Assembly (NCBI GenBank): GCA_016786705.1
Contig: JAEUVV010000006.1
Location: 248,001-312,000, forward strand
Origin: Taibaiella sp.
GTDB lineage: Bacteria; Bacteroidota; Bacteroidia; Chitinophagales; Chitinophagaceae
Direction: 5' to 3'
DNA length: 64,000 nucleotides
In this document: positions 1 through 6,753 of the stretch, one piece after another
How the letters are laid out: each line of letters begins with the position of its first letter
Numbering within the stretch: the first letter of the stretch is position 1
Program-made: the position numbers and the translations under genes
Notes under the pieces: generated by a model
The model's database searches: none
What the model was told of the DNA's origin: nothing
The model's input: the letters and a program-made list of their open reading frames with translations, nothing else

Positions 1-873
1 CAACCTGTTGAAGTCATTATTACGGAGGTAACTGTTCTCCTTAAGATAGCCTGCATTGAAGCTTAAACCTGCACTTTTAAATCTTTTATAGGCCTGCAGA
101 TTATAAGCCTGCCTTAAACCGGTACGTTGTATTAATTCATCGGGCTTATCCTGGTAGCGCAAATTGGCCGCCGCGTTAAACTTCCCCGACACCGGGTCTA
201 CTAAAGTATAATCGGGAACGTCAAAAATATTTCTTACGTACGCATCAATCAGGGCATTACCGGCCAGCCGGCCGGCCTCATTCCAGTCTCCGTTCGTCCG
301 GTAATAGAGCTCCCTTAATGATTGGTGCCGCAATTCATAAAATTGACGCGGGTCGGTGATCAGATCATATTCCGGGATAGCCCTGGTATTCACCCCCAGG
401 CTAACATCCAGGCTTACCTGCCAGGGGGCAGAGTAAGCAGATGCTTGTTTGCTAACCAGCTCAATGATACCGTCTGCTGCTAAATTAAGCGGTGCATCTG
501 CGCTTATGCCACTTTTGTGCAGGGTAATACTTTCTATACCGGCCGGGTTAATCGCGCTTAACGAGCCCAGGTAAGGCAATCCGTCTAAAATAATTAAAGG
601 ATTTTGCTCAAAATGGCGGTTGGAATACCCCCTTATCGCTATTCCGGCATCGGTACCGGGAGCACCTGACGAGGTGGCTTGTATACCGGTAGTGCCAATA
701 GACAACATATTTGTAAAGTTCGTTACCGTCGATAATTCCAGTAATTTTTTCTCCTTGTAATAAGTTGTTCTTACCCCCGAAACTATTTTAAGAGAGTCTG
801 TAGCCTCTTGTGCCGCAGCAATCAAACCGGAACAGGTAAAAACAAAGCAAAGTGTAGTTTTTCTTTTTAACAT
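1..873 (-). CDS. TonB-dependent receptor, SusC/RagA-like, N-terminal part (runs off left edge)
   Basis: An open frame of 291 codons starts at an ATG (873) and is still open at base 1, so only the N-terminal part is present. A signal peptide (LCFVFTCSGLIAAAQ) is followed almost directly by a plug domain. This carries the SusC-type signatures IAIRGYSN and PLIILDGLPYLGS at about residues 85-115. The family forms outer-membrane barrels that import glycans, peptides or siderophores using TonB energy. The carboxypeptidase-like N-terminal domain common in SusC proteins is not visible. The substrate cannot be told, and any SusD partner would lie outside the window. Confidence 0.8.
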   Translation of the reverse strand, partial: MLKRKTTLCFVFTCSGLIAAAQEATDSLKIVSGVRTTYYKEKKLLELSTVTNFTNMLSIGTTGIQATSSGAPGTDAGIAIRGYSNRHFEQNPLIILDGLPYLGSLSAINPAGIESITLHKSGISADAPLNLAADGIIELVSKQASAYSAPWQVSLDVSLGVNTRAIPEYDLITDPRQFYELRHQSLRELYYRTNGDWNEAGRLAGNALIDAYVRNIFDVPDYTLVDPVSGKFNAAANLRYQDKPDELIQRTGLRQAYNLQAYKRFKSAGLSFNAGYLKENSYLRNNDFNRL

Positions 874-889
874 AAATGTGGACTAAAAT

Positions 890-946
890 ATAAAAGATGC
901 AAAGTATATAGAGGACGTTGTTTCCCTAAAACTTTGCATCTTTTAT
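890..946 (-). terminator. Long inverted repeat downstream of purD
   Basis: Perfect 16-bp arms (ATAAAAGATGCAAAGT at 890-905 and its complement at 931-946) flank a 25-nt loop. It follows the purD stop on the minus strand and a T-rich stretch comes after it, so it probably terminates purD transcription. It also covers the place where the promoter of the TonB receptor should be. Confidence 0.55.
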
Positions 947-970
947 TTGCAATAATATTAAATTTCCTGG

Positions 971-2245
971 TTATTTAAATTCGTAACCGATGTCTTTCCT
1001 GTAGTTTTGATTATTAAAGCTGATCTGTTGCAGGCTTTCGTATGACTGCGCCAAAGCATCCAGGATCGTATCCCCGTAAGAAGTAACGGCCAACACACGG
1101 CCACCGTTGGTCAGTACCTGCTCCCCATCCTGTTTGGTACCGGCATGGAACACAATGCTATTACTTACTTTTTCTATCCCGCTGATGGCGTCACCCTTAG
1201 CATAATCTTCGGGATAGCCTCCGGCCACTAACATTACCGTACAAGCAGCTTTAGCACTATGCTGCACCTGCACCTGGTCTAAAGACCGGTCGCCCAGGTG
1301 TTGGATCATTTCCAGCAGGTCATTCTCCAGCCTTGGCATTACTACCTCCGTTTCAGGGTCGCCCATACGGCAATTGTACTCGATCACATAAGGTTCGCCA
1401 TCCACATTGATCAGCCCGAAAAAGATGAAGCCCTGGTAAATAATTTCCTCTTTAGCCAGGCCTTCCACTGTAGGCTTTACCACCCGGTCCATTACCTTGC
1501 TCATAAATTCGTCCCGGGCAAACGGCACCGGGGAGATTGCCCCCATACCACCTGTATTAAGGCCGGTATCACCTTCGCCAATACGCTTATAATCCTTGGC
1601 TTCAGGCAGGATCACAAAATTTGTACCGTCGGTAAACGCAAATACCGAAAGTTCAATACCCGTCAGGAATTGCTCGATCACCACGCGGGCGCCGGCACTG
1701 CCAAACTGGTTGCCTTTGATCATATCTGTAAAGACCTGCTTAGCTTCTTCGGTATCAGAGGTGATAACCACGCCTTTCCCGGCCGCCAGGCCATCTGCCT
1801 TCAAAACAACCGGTGTGCTGTGCTGCTCCAGGTAGGCCAGGCCTTCCTCGAAATTGGTTGCATCAAATGTAGCATAAGCTGCCGTCGGGATCTGGTGCCT
1901 TTGCATAAACTCTTTGGCAAAATCCTTGCTGCCTTCCAGCTGAGCACCGGCCCTGGAAGGGCCTACGATCGTAATGTGTTTTAAGGCTGCATCATTTTTA
2001 AAGAAATCATATACCCCATTTACCAGAGGATCTTCTGAACCCGGGAAAAGTGTATCAATCTGTTGCTCCAGGCAAAATGTTTTGATAGCTTCAAAATCAT
2101 TGATGCCCATAGCTACGTTTTGGCCATATTGCGCAGTGCCGGCATTTCCCGGGGCAATATACAATGCTTCACATAATGGCGATTGTTTCATTTTCCAGGC
2201 CAGGGCCGACTCGCGCCCGCCAGAACCCAACAGTAATATCTTCAT
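971..2245 (-). CDS. purD: Phosphoribosylamine-glycine ligase (GAR synthetase)
   Basis: This enzyme catalyses the second step of de novo purine synthesis: 5-phosphoribosylamine + glycine + ATP to GAR. At 424 residues it has the full family length. It carries the N-terminal nucleotide-binding loop LLGSGGRES, the ATP-grasp core (VLKADGLAAGKGV), the segment GEGDTGLNTGGMGAISP and the GARS signature CRMGDPETEVVMPRL. The usual GGREHA motif reads GGRESA here. It appears monocistronic, with a strong promoter at 2271-2304 and a hairpin after the stop. The identification is secure from several motifs. Confidence 0.97.
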   Translation of the reverse strand: MKILLLGSGGRESALAWKMKQSPLCEALYIAPGNAGTAQYGQNVAMGINDFEAIKTFCLEQQIDTLFPGSEDPLVNGVYDFFKNDAALKHITIVGPSRAGAQLEGSKDFAKEFMQRHQIPTAAYATFDATNFEEGLAYLEQHSTPVVLKADGLAAGKGVVITSDTEEAKQVFTDMIKGNQFGSAGARVVIEQFLTGIELSVFAFTDGTNFVILPEAKDYKRIGEGDTGLNTGGMGAISPVPFARDEFMSKVMDRVVKPTVEGLAKEEIIYQGFIFFGLINVDGEPYVIEYNCRMGDPETEVVMPRLENDLLEMIQHLGDRSLDQVQVQHSAKAACTVMLVAGGYPEDYAKGDAISGIEKVSNSIVFHAGTKQDGEQVLTNGGRVLAVTSYGDTILDALAQSYESLQQISFNNQNYRKDIGYEFK

Positions 2246-2270
2246 ATATTCAATTAAAAAATTTGCGGGA

Positions 2271-2304
2271 CAAAAATAATCAAAAAGTCGGGCTTTGCTG
2301 CAAA
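2271..2304 (-). promoter_or_regulatory. Bacteroidota-type promoter of purD
   Basis: On the minus strand TTTG (2301-2304) lies 22 bp before TATTTTTG (2271-2278). This matches the Bacteroidota consensus TTTG-N17-23-TAnnTTTG. It lies about 26 bp upstream of the purD ATG. No purine-repressor or riboswitch-like structure was seen in the short leader. Confidence 0.7.
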
Positions 2305-2327
2305 TGCTTTTACCAGGCCCTTTAAAT

Positions 2328-2359
2328 TAGAAAAGCAGCCTGTATAAGCTGCTTTTCTA
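2328..2359 (-). terminator. Rho-independent terminator-like hairpin
   Basis: Arms TAGAAAAGCAGC and GCTGCTTTTCTA (12 bp, 8-nt loop) lie 20 bp beyond the stop of the flavoprotein gene at 2379 on the minus strand. They insulate it from the purD promoter. Confidence 0.7.
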
Positions 2360-2378
2360 TTGGACAATGGTTAATTTC

Positions 2379-3389
2379 TTAGAATTCGTTCACCCCGTTT
2401 ACGGTAGTATACTTCATCGTATATTTCACACCCGGGTTGATATATTTATAAACACTATGGCTCATCAGCGCCGCTTCATGGAAACCGCAAAGGATCAGCT
2501 TCAGCTTATTGGTATAAGTATTGATATCGCCAATCGCCCAGATACCGTCTACACCAGTGGAGTAATCGTCGGTATTCACCACAATAGCGTTCTTATCGAT
2601 CGTTAAACCCCATTTTTCGATCGGGCCAAGCTTAGGGCTTAGGCCAAATAGCGGGATCAGGTGATCGGTTTCGATAGTAGAGATTTCTTTGGTTTTGCTA
2701 TGCTCCATCGTAACGCTTTGCAGATGGCCATTTCCGGCAACGGAAGTCAGGTTGGTATTCAATACCAGGTTGATCTTTTTCTTTTCTGCCAGTTCCATTA
2801 CCTTAGAAACAGAATCCGGAGCCCCCCGGAAGCTCTCGCTGCGATGGATCAATGTAAGCTCTGATGCCAGTTCCGACAGGAAGATGGTCCAGTCCAGCGC
2901 GGAATCACCGCCACCGGCTAAAACAACGCGTTGGTTCCTGAATTTTTCAGGATCGAGGATCATATAGTTGACCCCTTTGCCATTCTCAAATTTTTCCAGG
3001 TCGGAAACGGCTGGTTTTCTTGGTTCAAAAACACCTAAACCTCCGGCGATCACCACTGCTTTTGCCTGGATCTGAGTGCCCATATTGGTGGTTAAAATGA
3101 AGTCGGCATGGCCTCTTCTTTCCAGCTCTTCCACACGCTCTCCCAAGGTAAAAGTCGGGTTGAACGGTTTGGCCTGCTCCATCAGGTTATCTACCAGCTC
3201 CTGGGCGCCTACAGAGGGGAAGCCGGGGATGTCATAAATCGGTTTTTTAGGATATATTTCAGACAACTGGCCGCCTACCTGTGGCAAGTAATCTATTAAG
3301 TGGCAACGCATTTTAAGCAAACCGGCTTCGAAGATGGCGAATAAGCCCACCGGTCCGGCACCTATGATTGCGATATCTGTTTGAATCAT
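2379..3389 (-). CDS. Thioredoxin-reductase-like ferredoxin-NADP(+) reductase
   Basis: This 336-residue flavoprotein has an FAD dinucleotide fold (IIGAGPVGLFA, residues 8-18), the loop QVGGQLSEIYP, an NADPH fold (LAGGGDSALDW, 157-167) and the C-terminal FAD signature IWAIGDINTYTNKLKL. The redox-active CxxC of true thioredoxin reductase is absent. This places it with the YumC-type ferredoxin/flavodoxin-NADP reductases, which move electrons between NADPH and ferredoxin in the cytoplasm. A -7 box TAATTTTG lies at 3412-3419. It is transcribed away from mreB, and no functional partner is adjacent. Confidence 0.88.
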   Translation of the reverse strand: MIQTDIAIIGAGPVGLFAIFEAGLLKMRCHLIDYLPQVGGQLSEIYPKKPIYDIPGFPSVGAQELVDNLMEQAKPFNPTFTLGERVEELERRGHADFILTTNMGTQIQAKAVVIAGGLGVFEPRKPAVSDLEKFENGKGVNYMILDPEKFRNQRVVLAGGGDSALDWTIFLSELASELTLIHRSESFRGAPDSVSKVMELAEKKKINLVLNTNLTSVAGNGHLQSVTMEHSKTKEISTIETDHLIPLFGLSPKLGPIEKWGLTIDKNAIVVNTDDYSTGVDGIWAIGDINTYTNKLKLILCGFHEAALMSHSVYKYINPGVKYTMKYTTVNGVNEF

Positions 3390-3501
3390 TGTATCTTGAG
3401 TAATTTGGCGGCAAAATTAGTTTATTTTTTGTTGAAATACGTATGCCCCAAAATGCAGTCGCTTTTATTTACATAACTTTTACAAAAATTGCTTTTTTTG
3501 G

Positions 3502-3533
3502 TTGTATTATTTCAGTAAATAAAAGTAGCTTTG
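3502..3533 (+). promoter_or_regulatory. Promoter of mreBCD
   Basis: TTG (3502-3504), 21 bp, then TAGCTTTG (3526-3533) fits the Bacteroidota consensus. It would give a leader of about 110 nt before mreB. No other gene fits between it and mreB. Confidence 0.6.
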
Positions 3534-3650
3534 CATACTTCAAAAAATCAGGCCAGGAATCCAAAGTATTTTGTTGCATAATCTCGTCTAAACAGAACGA
3601 TTTAGTGATGACCTCTTTGTATGCCGGGTAAATACGCTAGAACAAAAAAA

Positions 3651-4673
3651 ATGGGCTTATTTAACTTTTTAACACAGGAAATTGCCATCGACTTAGGTAC
3701 CGCAAATACCTTGATTATCCATAACGACCAGGTCGTGGTAGACGAGCCATCGATCGTTGCCAAACAGCGCAGTACAAACAAAATTGTAGCCGTTGGTAAA
3801 AAGGCAATGATGATGCATGAGAAGACGCATGAAGAGTTGAAAACAATCAGGCCCATGAAAGATGGTGTGATTGCAGACTTTGATGCTGCAGAGGGTATGT
3901 TGCGCGAGATGATCCGCATGGTATACCCTAAAAAACCATTATTCCCTCCGAGCTGGAGAATGGTCATCTGTATCCCATCCAGCATTACAGAAGTAGAAAA
4001 ACGTGCCGTTCGGGACAGTGCCGAGCAAGCAGGCGCGAAAGAAGTATATATGATCCACGAACCTATGGCTGCCGCTTTAGGTATCGGTATCGATGTGGAA
4101 GAGCCGACGGGAAACATGATCATTGATATAGGTGGTGGAACAACGGGTATCTCCGTTATTTCGCTGGCCGGTATCGTTTGTGACCAGAGTATCCGTATTG
4201 CGGGTGATGAATTCACTGCTGACATTTTGGAAGCTATGCGTCGCTACCACAGTTTAAACATCGGGGAGCGTACCGCGGAGCAGATCAAGATCCACGTAGG
4301 CTCTGCGCTGAAAGAGCTGGATAACCCACCGGATGATATCGCCGTAAACGGCCGTGACCTGGTAACCGGTATTCCAAAGCAGATCCAGGTTTCTTACCAG
4401 GAAATTGCGGAAGCTTTGGATAAATCTATCTTCAAAATTGAAGAAGCGATCCTTAAAGCATTAGAAAGTACCCCTCCGGAGCTGGCTTCAGATATTTACA
4501 AAAGAGGTTTGTACCTGACCGGCGGCGGCGCCTTATTGAGAGGCCTGGACAAGCGTATTGCCAATAAAATCAAATTACCGGTACATGTAGCGGAAGATCC
4601 GCTGCGTGCTGTAGTGAGAGGAACCGGCATGGCGCTTAAAAATATTGACCGTTTTACCTTCTTAATGAAATAA
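3651..4673 (+). CDS. mreB: Rod shape-determining actin homologue MreB
   Basis: MreB polymerises under the inner membrane and guides lateral wall synthesis. The ATG at 3651 is preferred over the in-frame ATG at 3621 because MGLFNFLTQEIAIDLGTAN is the normal N terminus; this gives 340 residues. Actin-fold motifs are the phosphate-1 loop IDLGTANTLI, phosphate-2 loop DIGGGTTGISVISLAG and adenosine loop YLTGGGALLRGLD. It leads mreC and mreD in the same direction. An AT-rich 108-bp gap separates it from mreC. Confidence 0.97.
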   Translation: MGLFNFLTQEIAIDLGTANTLIIHNDQVVVDEPSIVAKQRSTNKIVAVGKKAMMMHEKTHEELKTIRPMKDGVIADFDAAEGMLREMIRMVYPKKPLFPPSWRMVICIPSSITEVEKRAVRDSAEQAGAKEVYMIHEPMAAALGIGIDVEEPTGNMIIDIGGGTTGISVISLAGIVCDQSIRIAGDEFTADILEAMRRYHSLNIGERTAEQIKIHVGSALKELDNPPDDIAVNGRDLVTGIPKQIQVSYQEIAEALDKSIFKIEEAILKALESTPPELASDIYKRGLYLTGGGALLRGLDKRIANKIKLPVHVAEDPLRAVVRGTGMALKNIDRFTFLMK

Positions 4674-4781
4674 TTGAAGCAATAACTTGCTCCGGAATGG
4701 CTCTTTATTTTCGTAAAAAGATATAGGGCCATTTTTCTTTCTGAAAAATAATTAAATTCGCTGTACACTCTAATTTACTAA

Positions 4782-5762
4782 GTGGCAAAGATTATACAAC
4801 TCATAAGAAAATATTGGAACATCATATTATTCCTGATGTTGGAGATCTTCTGTATCAGATTGATTATAAGAAGTAATAGTATACAAGGGGTTGACCTGCT
4901 CAATTCCTCTAATGCCGTAGCGGGATTTTTCTACGAAAAACAAAACCAGGTAGTTTCCTTCTTCCAGATGGGTAGTGTGAACAAAGCATTGGTAGAAGAA
5001 AATACCCGTTTAAAGCAGGAACTGGATGGTTTAAAATATTTTGATACCCTCCAGGATGTCACTTCAAATGTACCCCTGGTCGTTTACGATACCATTAAAG
5101 TAAAGAATGATAGTGCTGCTTTAGCTGCTGCCGGGGATTCTGCCCAGGAAAAACCAACCATTGTCCAGGATATCAGGCCTTTTGGTAAACCCCGTATTGT
5201 TAAGTATGCTTCTTATAAATATATCGCCGCCAAAGTCATCAATAACTCCGTGACCAGCGACCGTAACAATTACATTACTATCAATAAAGGCAGCGCGGAT
5301 GGTATCCAGAAAGACATGGCTGTGGTTACTGCCAATGGGGTAGTCGGCAGGGTAGCGCAGGTATCTAAACATTACGCGGTGGTTATTTCAGTATTAAGCT
5401 CAAGACCCATCAGTTCACAGGTGGCCGGTGGCAATATCGGTGTAAGCAACTGGGGTGGAGATGCCCCGGACTACGTTACAATGTCACAGGTAGATGTAAG
5501 GACTGCAGTAAGAAAAGGAGATACGGCCTATACTACAGGTTACTCTTACTTCCCGGAAAACATCCCGGTAGGAATCGTTACTGCGATAGACACTTACAAA
5601 GTAAATAATACACTTAATTTAAAGCTTAAGCTTGCTAATAATTTCAGGAACCTGCATTATGTATATGTAGTAGCGGGCCAGCTGGGTACCGAAAAGCAAA
5701 CACTGGAAAAAGCTGTTTCGGACAAAGAGAAAGAAATGCAGCAAAAAACTAAAAAACCTTAA
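4782..5762 (+). CDS. mreC: Rod shape-determining protein MreC (GTG start)
   Basis: MreC is a bitopic inner-membrane protein that links MreB to periplasmic wall synthases. The frame opens at GTG 4782, directly after an in-frame TAA (4779-4781), so GTG is the earliest possible start and an unusual one. One membrane helix (about residues 12-30) precedes a coiled-coil stretch (about 60-85). The periplasmic beta domain includes YITINKGSADGIQKDMAVV and the GVVGRV segment typical of MreC. The tail after residue 300 is Lys/Glu-rich and probably disordered. It sits 13 bp before mreD. Confidence 0.93.
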   Translation: MAKIIQLIRKYWNIILFLMLEIFCIRLIIRSNSIQGVDLLNSSNAVAGFFYEKQNQVVSFFQMGSVNKALVEENTRLKQELDGLKYFDTLQDVTSNVPLVVYDTIKVKNDSAALAAAGDSAQEKPTIVQDIRPFGKPRIVKYASYKYIAAKVINNSVTSDRNNYITINKGSADGIQKDMAVVTANGVVGRVAQVSKHYAVVISVLSSRPISSQVAGGNIGVSNWGGDAPDYVTMSQVDVRTAVRKGDTAYTTGYSYFPENIPVGIVTAIDTYKVNNTLNLKLKLANNFRNLHYVYVVAGQLGTEKQTLEKAVSDKEKEMQQKTKKP

Positions 5763-5775
5763 TCGGGCATAAAGT

Positions 5776-6339
5776 ATGAGTATATATTTAAGGAATTTTT
5801 TGAGGTACCTGTTCCTGGTAGGTATTCAAGTACTGCTTCTGAACAAGTTATCATTGCGCTGGTGGGCTAATCCCAGCGGGTTCCCTTCCTTTGTACCCTT
5901 TATTTATCCCCTGTTTATTATGTTATTACCGATATCCACGCCTATCTGGTTTGTGTTGTTATCGGGTTTTACCGTTGGCTTAACGGTAGATATGTTTATG
6001 AATACGATGGGGCTGCATGCCGCAGCCTGTGTATTTATGGCATTTTGCAGGATCGCGGTATTAAAAACCATATTACCCCGCAAAATTTACGAATACCGTA
6101 GCCTGGCGCCTTCTGTAAAGTCAATGAGCTGGGTGCCTTTCCTGACCTATGCGGCGGTCTTATTGCTATTACATCACCTGGCATATTTCCTGCTGGAAAT
6201 ATGGAGCCTGAAAGCACCGCTCTATTTCATCCTGAAATTGTTTGCTTCCCTGTTAACGAGTTTGATCTTTGTTATCTTGTATGCTTTGCTCTTTTCCAGG
6301 TCGATTGACACCCAGTACAACAACCTGGATCTAAAATAG
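5776..6339 (+). CDS. mreD: Rod shape-determining membrane protein MreD
   Basis: The protein has 187 residues and about five hydrophobic helices, with FVPFIYPLFIMLLPISTPIW and GLTVDMFMNTMGLHAAACV as the best family matches. MreD is an integral inner-membrane part of the rod complex. It ends the mre cluster. The mrdA (PBP2) and rodA genes that often follow in Bacteroidota are not here: the next gene is on the other strand, 2 bp away, tail to tail. Confidence 0.9.
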   Translation: MSIYLRNFLRYLFLVGIQVLLLNKLSLRWWANPSGFPSFVPFIYPLFIMLLPISTPIWFVLLSGFTVGLTVDMFMNTMGLHAAACVFMAFCRIAVLKTILPRKIYEYRSLAPSVKSMSWVPFLTYAAVLLLLHHLAYFLLEIWSLKAPLYFILKLFASLLTSLIFVILYALLFSRSIDTQYNNLDLK

Positions 6340-6341
6340 GC

Positions 6342-6653
6342 TTAATAAGTCAGATCTTCTAATGCAGCGCGCAGTTCATTCAGCGCATGCGTATCCGCAG
6401 CTTTGCGGGCAACTTCCATTCCGGCCTCATACACTTCTATAGCCTCTTTATTCTTATTAAGCGACTCCAGCAGTTTCGCTAAATGATAATAGGTACCCAC
6501 ATATTCGGGGTTATGTGTTTTATTGCTTTCAAAACACGCCAGCGCTTCTTCCTGATTGCCCATCTTGATCCATTCCAATGCTAAAGCATGGGTTAAAAAG
6601 GGTTCGTGGGGGCTTTGATTAAGAAATTGTTTCAATTTATCAATTCTGTCCAT
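6342..6653 (-). CDS. Small TPR protein
   Basis: This cytoplasmic protein of 103 residues has no signal peptide. Two or three tetratricopeptide-like helix pairs are visible (FLTHALALEWIKMGNQEEALACF, then GTYYHLAKLLESLNKNKEAIEVYEAGMEVA), with the A/G-A-x-x-x-Y/F spacing of TPRs. TPRs are protein-interaction modules, and a partner cannot be assigned. It starts divergently from the YfhO gene. Confidence 0.75.
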   Translation of the reverse strand: MDRIDKLKQFLNQSPHEPFLTHALALEWIKMGNQEEALACFESNKTHNPEYVGTYYHLAKLLESLNKNKEAIEVYEAGMEVARKAADTHALNELRAALEDLTY

Positions 6654-6753
6654 AGCACAAAATAAAACAAAAATCTAAAGCGGTATTTGTTCAAATTAAA
6701 TTATATTTTTGTCCATCTCTATCGTTTTATATATCAAAAACAACATCAGTTTT

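Noticed and set aside
1298..1984. 228-residue frame on the plus strand inside purD
   Set aside because: It is fully antisense to a well-conserved enzyme and shows no family motif; it is a shadow of purD codon use.
3621..3650. Upstream ATG extension of mreB
   Set aside because: It adds ten residues not found in MreB; MGLFNFLTQEIAID is the conserved N terminus.
3602..4225. 207-residue minus-strand frame over mreB
   Set aside because: Antisense to mreB, with Ser/Ile/Ala-biased composition and no domain.
6709..6753. TTG start for the YfhO-like protein
   Set aside because: The TTG is part of the -7 promoter box, so it would not be in the mRNA.
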